From the NCBI GenBank assembly GCA_040235415.1, contig JBECKR010000208.1, positions 1 through 13,953 of the forward strand: 13,953 nucleotides of DNA, in the 5' to 3' direction. Of the stretch, positions 13,573 to 13,953 are shown in pieces (position 1 is the first letter of the stretch; every line of letters starts with the position of its first letter). The position numbers and the translations under genes were made by a program. Under the pieces are notes generated by a model. The model was given only the letters and a program-made list of their open reading frames with translations, ran no database searches and was not told the DNA's origin. Source of the stretch: JBECKR01 sp040235415 (GTDB lineage Bacteria > Acidobacteriota > Polarisedimenticolia > Polarisedimenticolales > Polarisedimenticolaceae).

Positions 13573-13953
13573 CGATCCTGGCGGCGCCCGGAGGGTACGT
13601 CGTCGGACACAATCGCGACGAGAGCCGGCTCCGGGCCGCGGCGGCGCCGCCCGCCCCGCGGTGCGCCGGCTCGCGGCGATACCTCGCGCCGACCGACCCC
13701 CAGGGCGGCGGAACTTGGGTGGCCGTCAACGAAGGCGGGCTGACGCTGAGCCTGCTGAACGCCGCCCATGCGGCGCCGGAGCGGCTGCCCCCGAACCCCG
13801 CGAGCCGAGGCACGGTCGCGGTGGCGCTCGCCGGGAGCGCCTCGCTCGACGACGTCGACGCCGGCATGGAGACGCTGCGCGATCGGCTCGCGGAGCTTCG
13901 CGGGTTCCACCTCGTGGCGGTGGCGCCCCACCCCCGGCCGCCCCCGCGGGGGG
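13560..13953 (+). CDS. NRDE (TANGO2-like) family protein, 3' end cut by window edge
   Basis: The first 131 residues of an NRDE/TANGO2-family protein. The start MCTVAI places a cysteine at position 2, as in the family, where it may become the N-terminal residue (an Ntn-hydrolase-like fold has been proposed). The defining motif HNRDE is at 17-21, followed by GGTWVAVNEGG (50-60), SLLN (64-67) and a SRG motif (82-84). The GTG start lies inside the 3' end of the acyltransferase gene, with GGAGG at 13545-13549 about 10 nt upstream. Vertebrate TANGO2 is linked to lipid and haem handling, so the neighbouring phospholipid acyltransferase is notable, but the bacterial function is not established. Codons stay open to the edge; the final residues (HPRPPPRG) are encoded by a GC homopolymer-rich tract and may be unreliable. 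Confidence 0.88.
   Translation, partial: MCTVAILAAPGGYVVGHNRDESRLRAAAAPPAPRCAGSRRYLAPTDPQGGGTWVAVNEGGLTLSLLNAAHAAPERLPPNPASRGTVAVALAGSASLDDVDAGMETLRDRLAELRGFHLVAVAPHPRPPPRG
13931..13953. other. GC homopolymer-rich edge tract
   Basis: The last 23 bases are runs of C and G with CCCCCGCGGGGG, a perfect palindrome. The first 50 bases of the window are similar (CCCGCGGGGGG at 11-21, G7 at 31-37). Such sequence often ends assemblies, so both edges may be contig ends rather than biological boundaries. Confidence 0.5.

Noticed and set aside
11..13953. Shared CCCGCGGGGGG at both window edges as a sign of circularity or terminal repeats
   Set aside because: Eleven bases of pure GC are expected by chance here, and the open genes at the two edges (GDSL and NRDE) do not join.

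Overview
This window looks like chromosomal DNA from a very high-GC bacterium, probably an Acidobacteriota. The base composition is strongly G+C. One gene encodes a secreted protein with the layout of the 'VWFA-related Acidobacterial domain' family, and another has a B-like repeat followed by a GDSL hydrolase fold. Genes are packed tightly, with short gaps, overlapping start/stop codons and frequent GTG or TTG starts. There are no tRNAs, rRNAs, CRISPR arrays, insertion sequences or phage genes. I read it as an ordinary core/house-keeping neighbourhood. I found no undescribed multi-gene system; the interest lies in unusual protein variants and in regulatory structure.

Layout. (1) 1-2471, minus strand: a two-gene unit of a small secreted protein of unknown function followed, through a GTGA overlap, by a secreted GDSL-type esterase that runs off the left edge. 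(2) 2472-2571: divergent promoter region with a 12-bp palindrome. (3) 2572-5450, plus strand: a YdfG-like short-chain dehydrogenase, then a secreted VWFA-related protein. (4) 5490-8566, plus strand: a YyaL-type thioredoxin/six-hairpin protein and, 17 bp later, a TerC/Alx-family metal transporter. (5) 8519-10121, minus strand: a small four-helix membrane protein and, behind its own AT-rich promoter, an HD-GYP protein with a degenerate receiver domain; its 3' end overlaps the end of the TerC-family gene by 48 bp. (6) 10252-11030, plus strand: a DUF948 protein and a YtxH protein, the same pair as ytxG-ytxH in the Bacillus subtilis general-stress operon. They are separated by a 50-bp gap full of overlapping inverted repeats. 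(7) 11048-12706, minus strand: an FHA-GAF-SpoIIE phosphatase whose start appears leaderless. (8) 12784-13953, plus strand: a PlsC-type acyltransferase overlapping an NRDE/TANGO2-family gene cut by the right edge.

Functional themes are envelope and stress physiology: secreted enzymes, membrane lipid acylation, metal export, general-stress-type membrane proteins, and two signalling outputs (HD-GYP and an RsbU-like phosphatase). Several starts are preceded by a TANNCT-like -10 box. In three of them the box lies exactly 23 nt before the start codon, which suggests a shared promoter geometry. Every stretch between genes is shorter than 140 bp.
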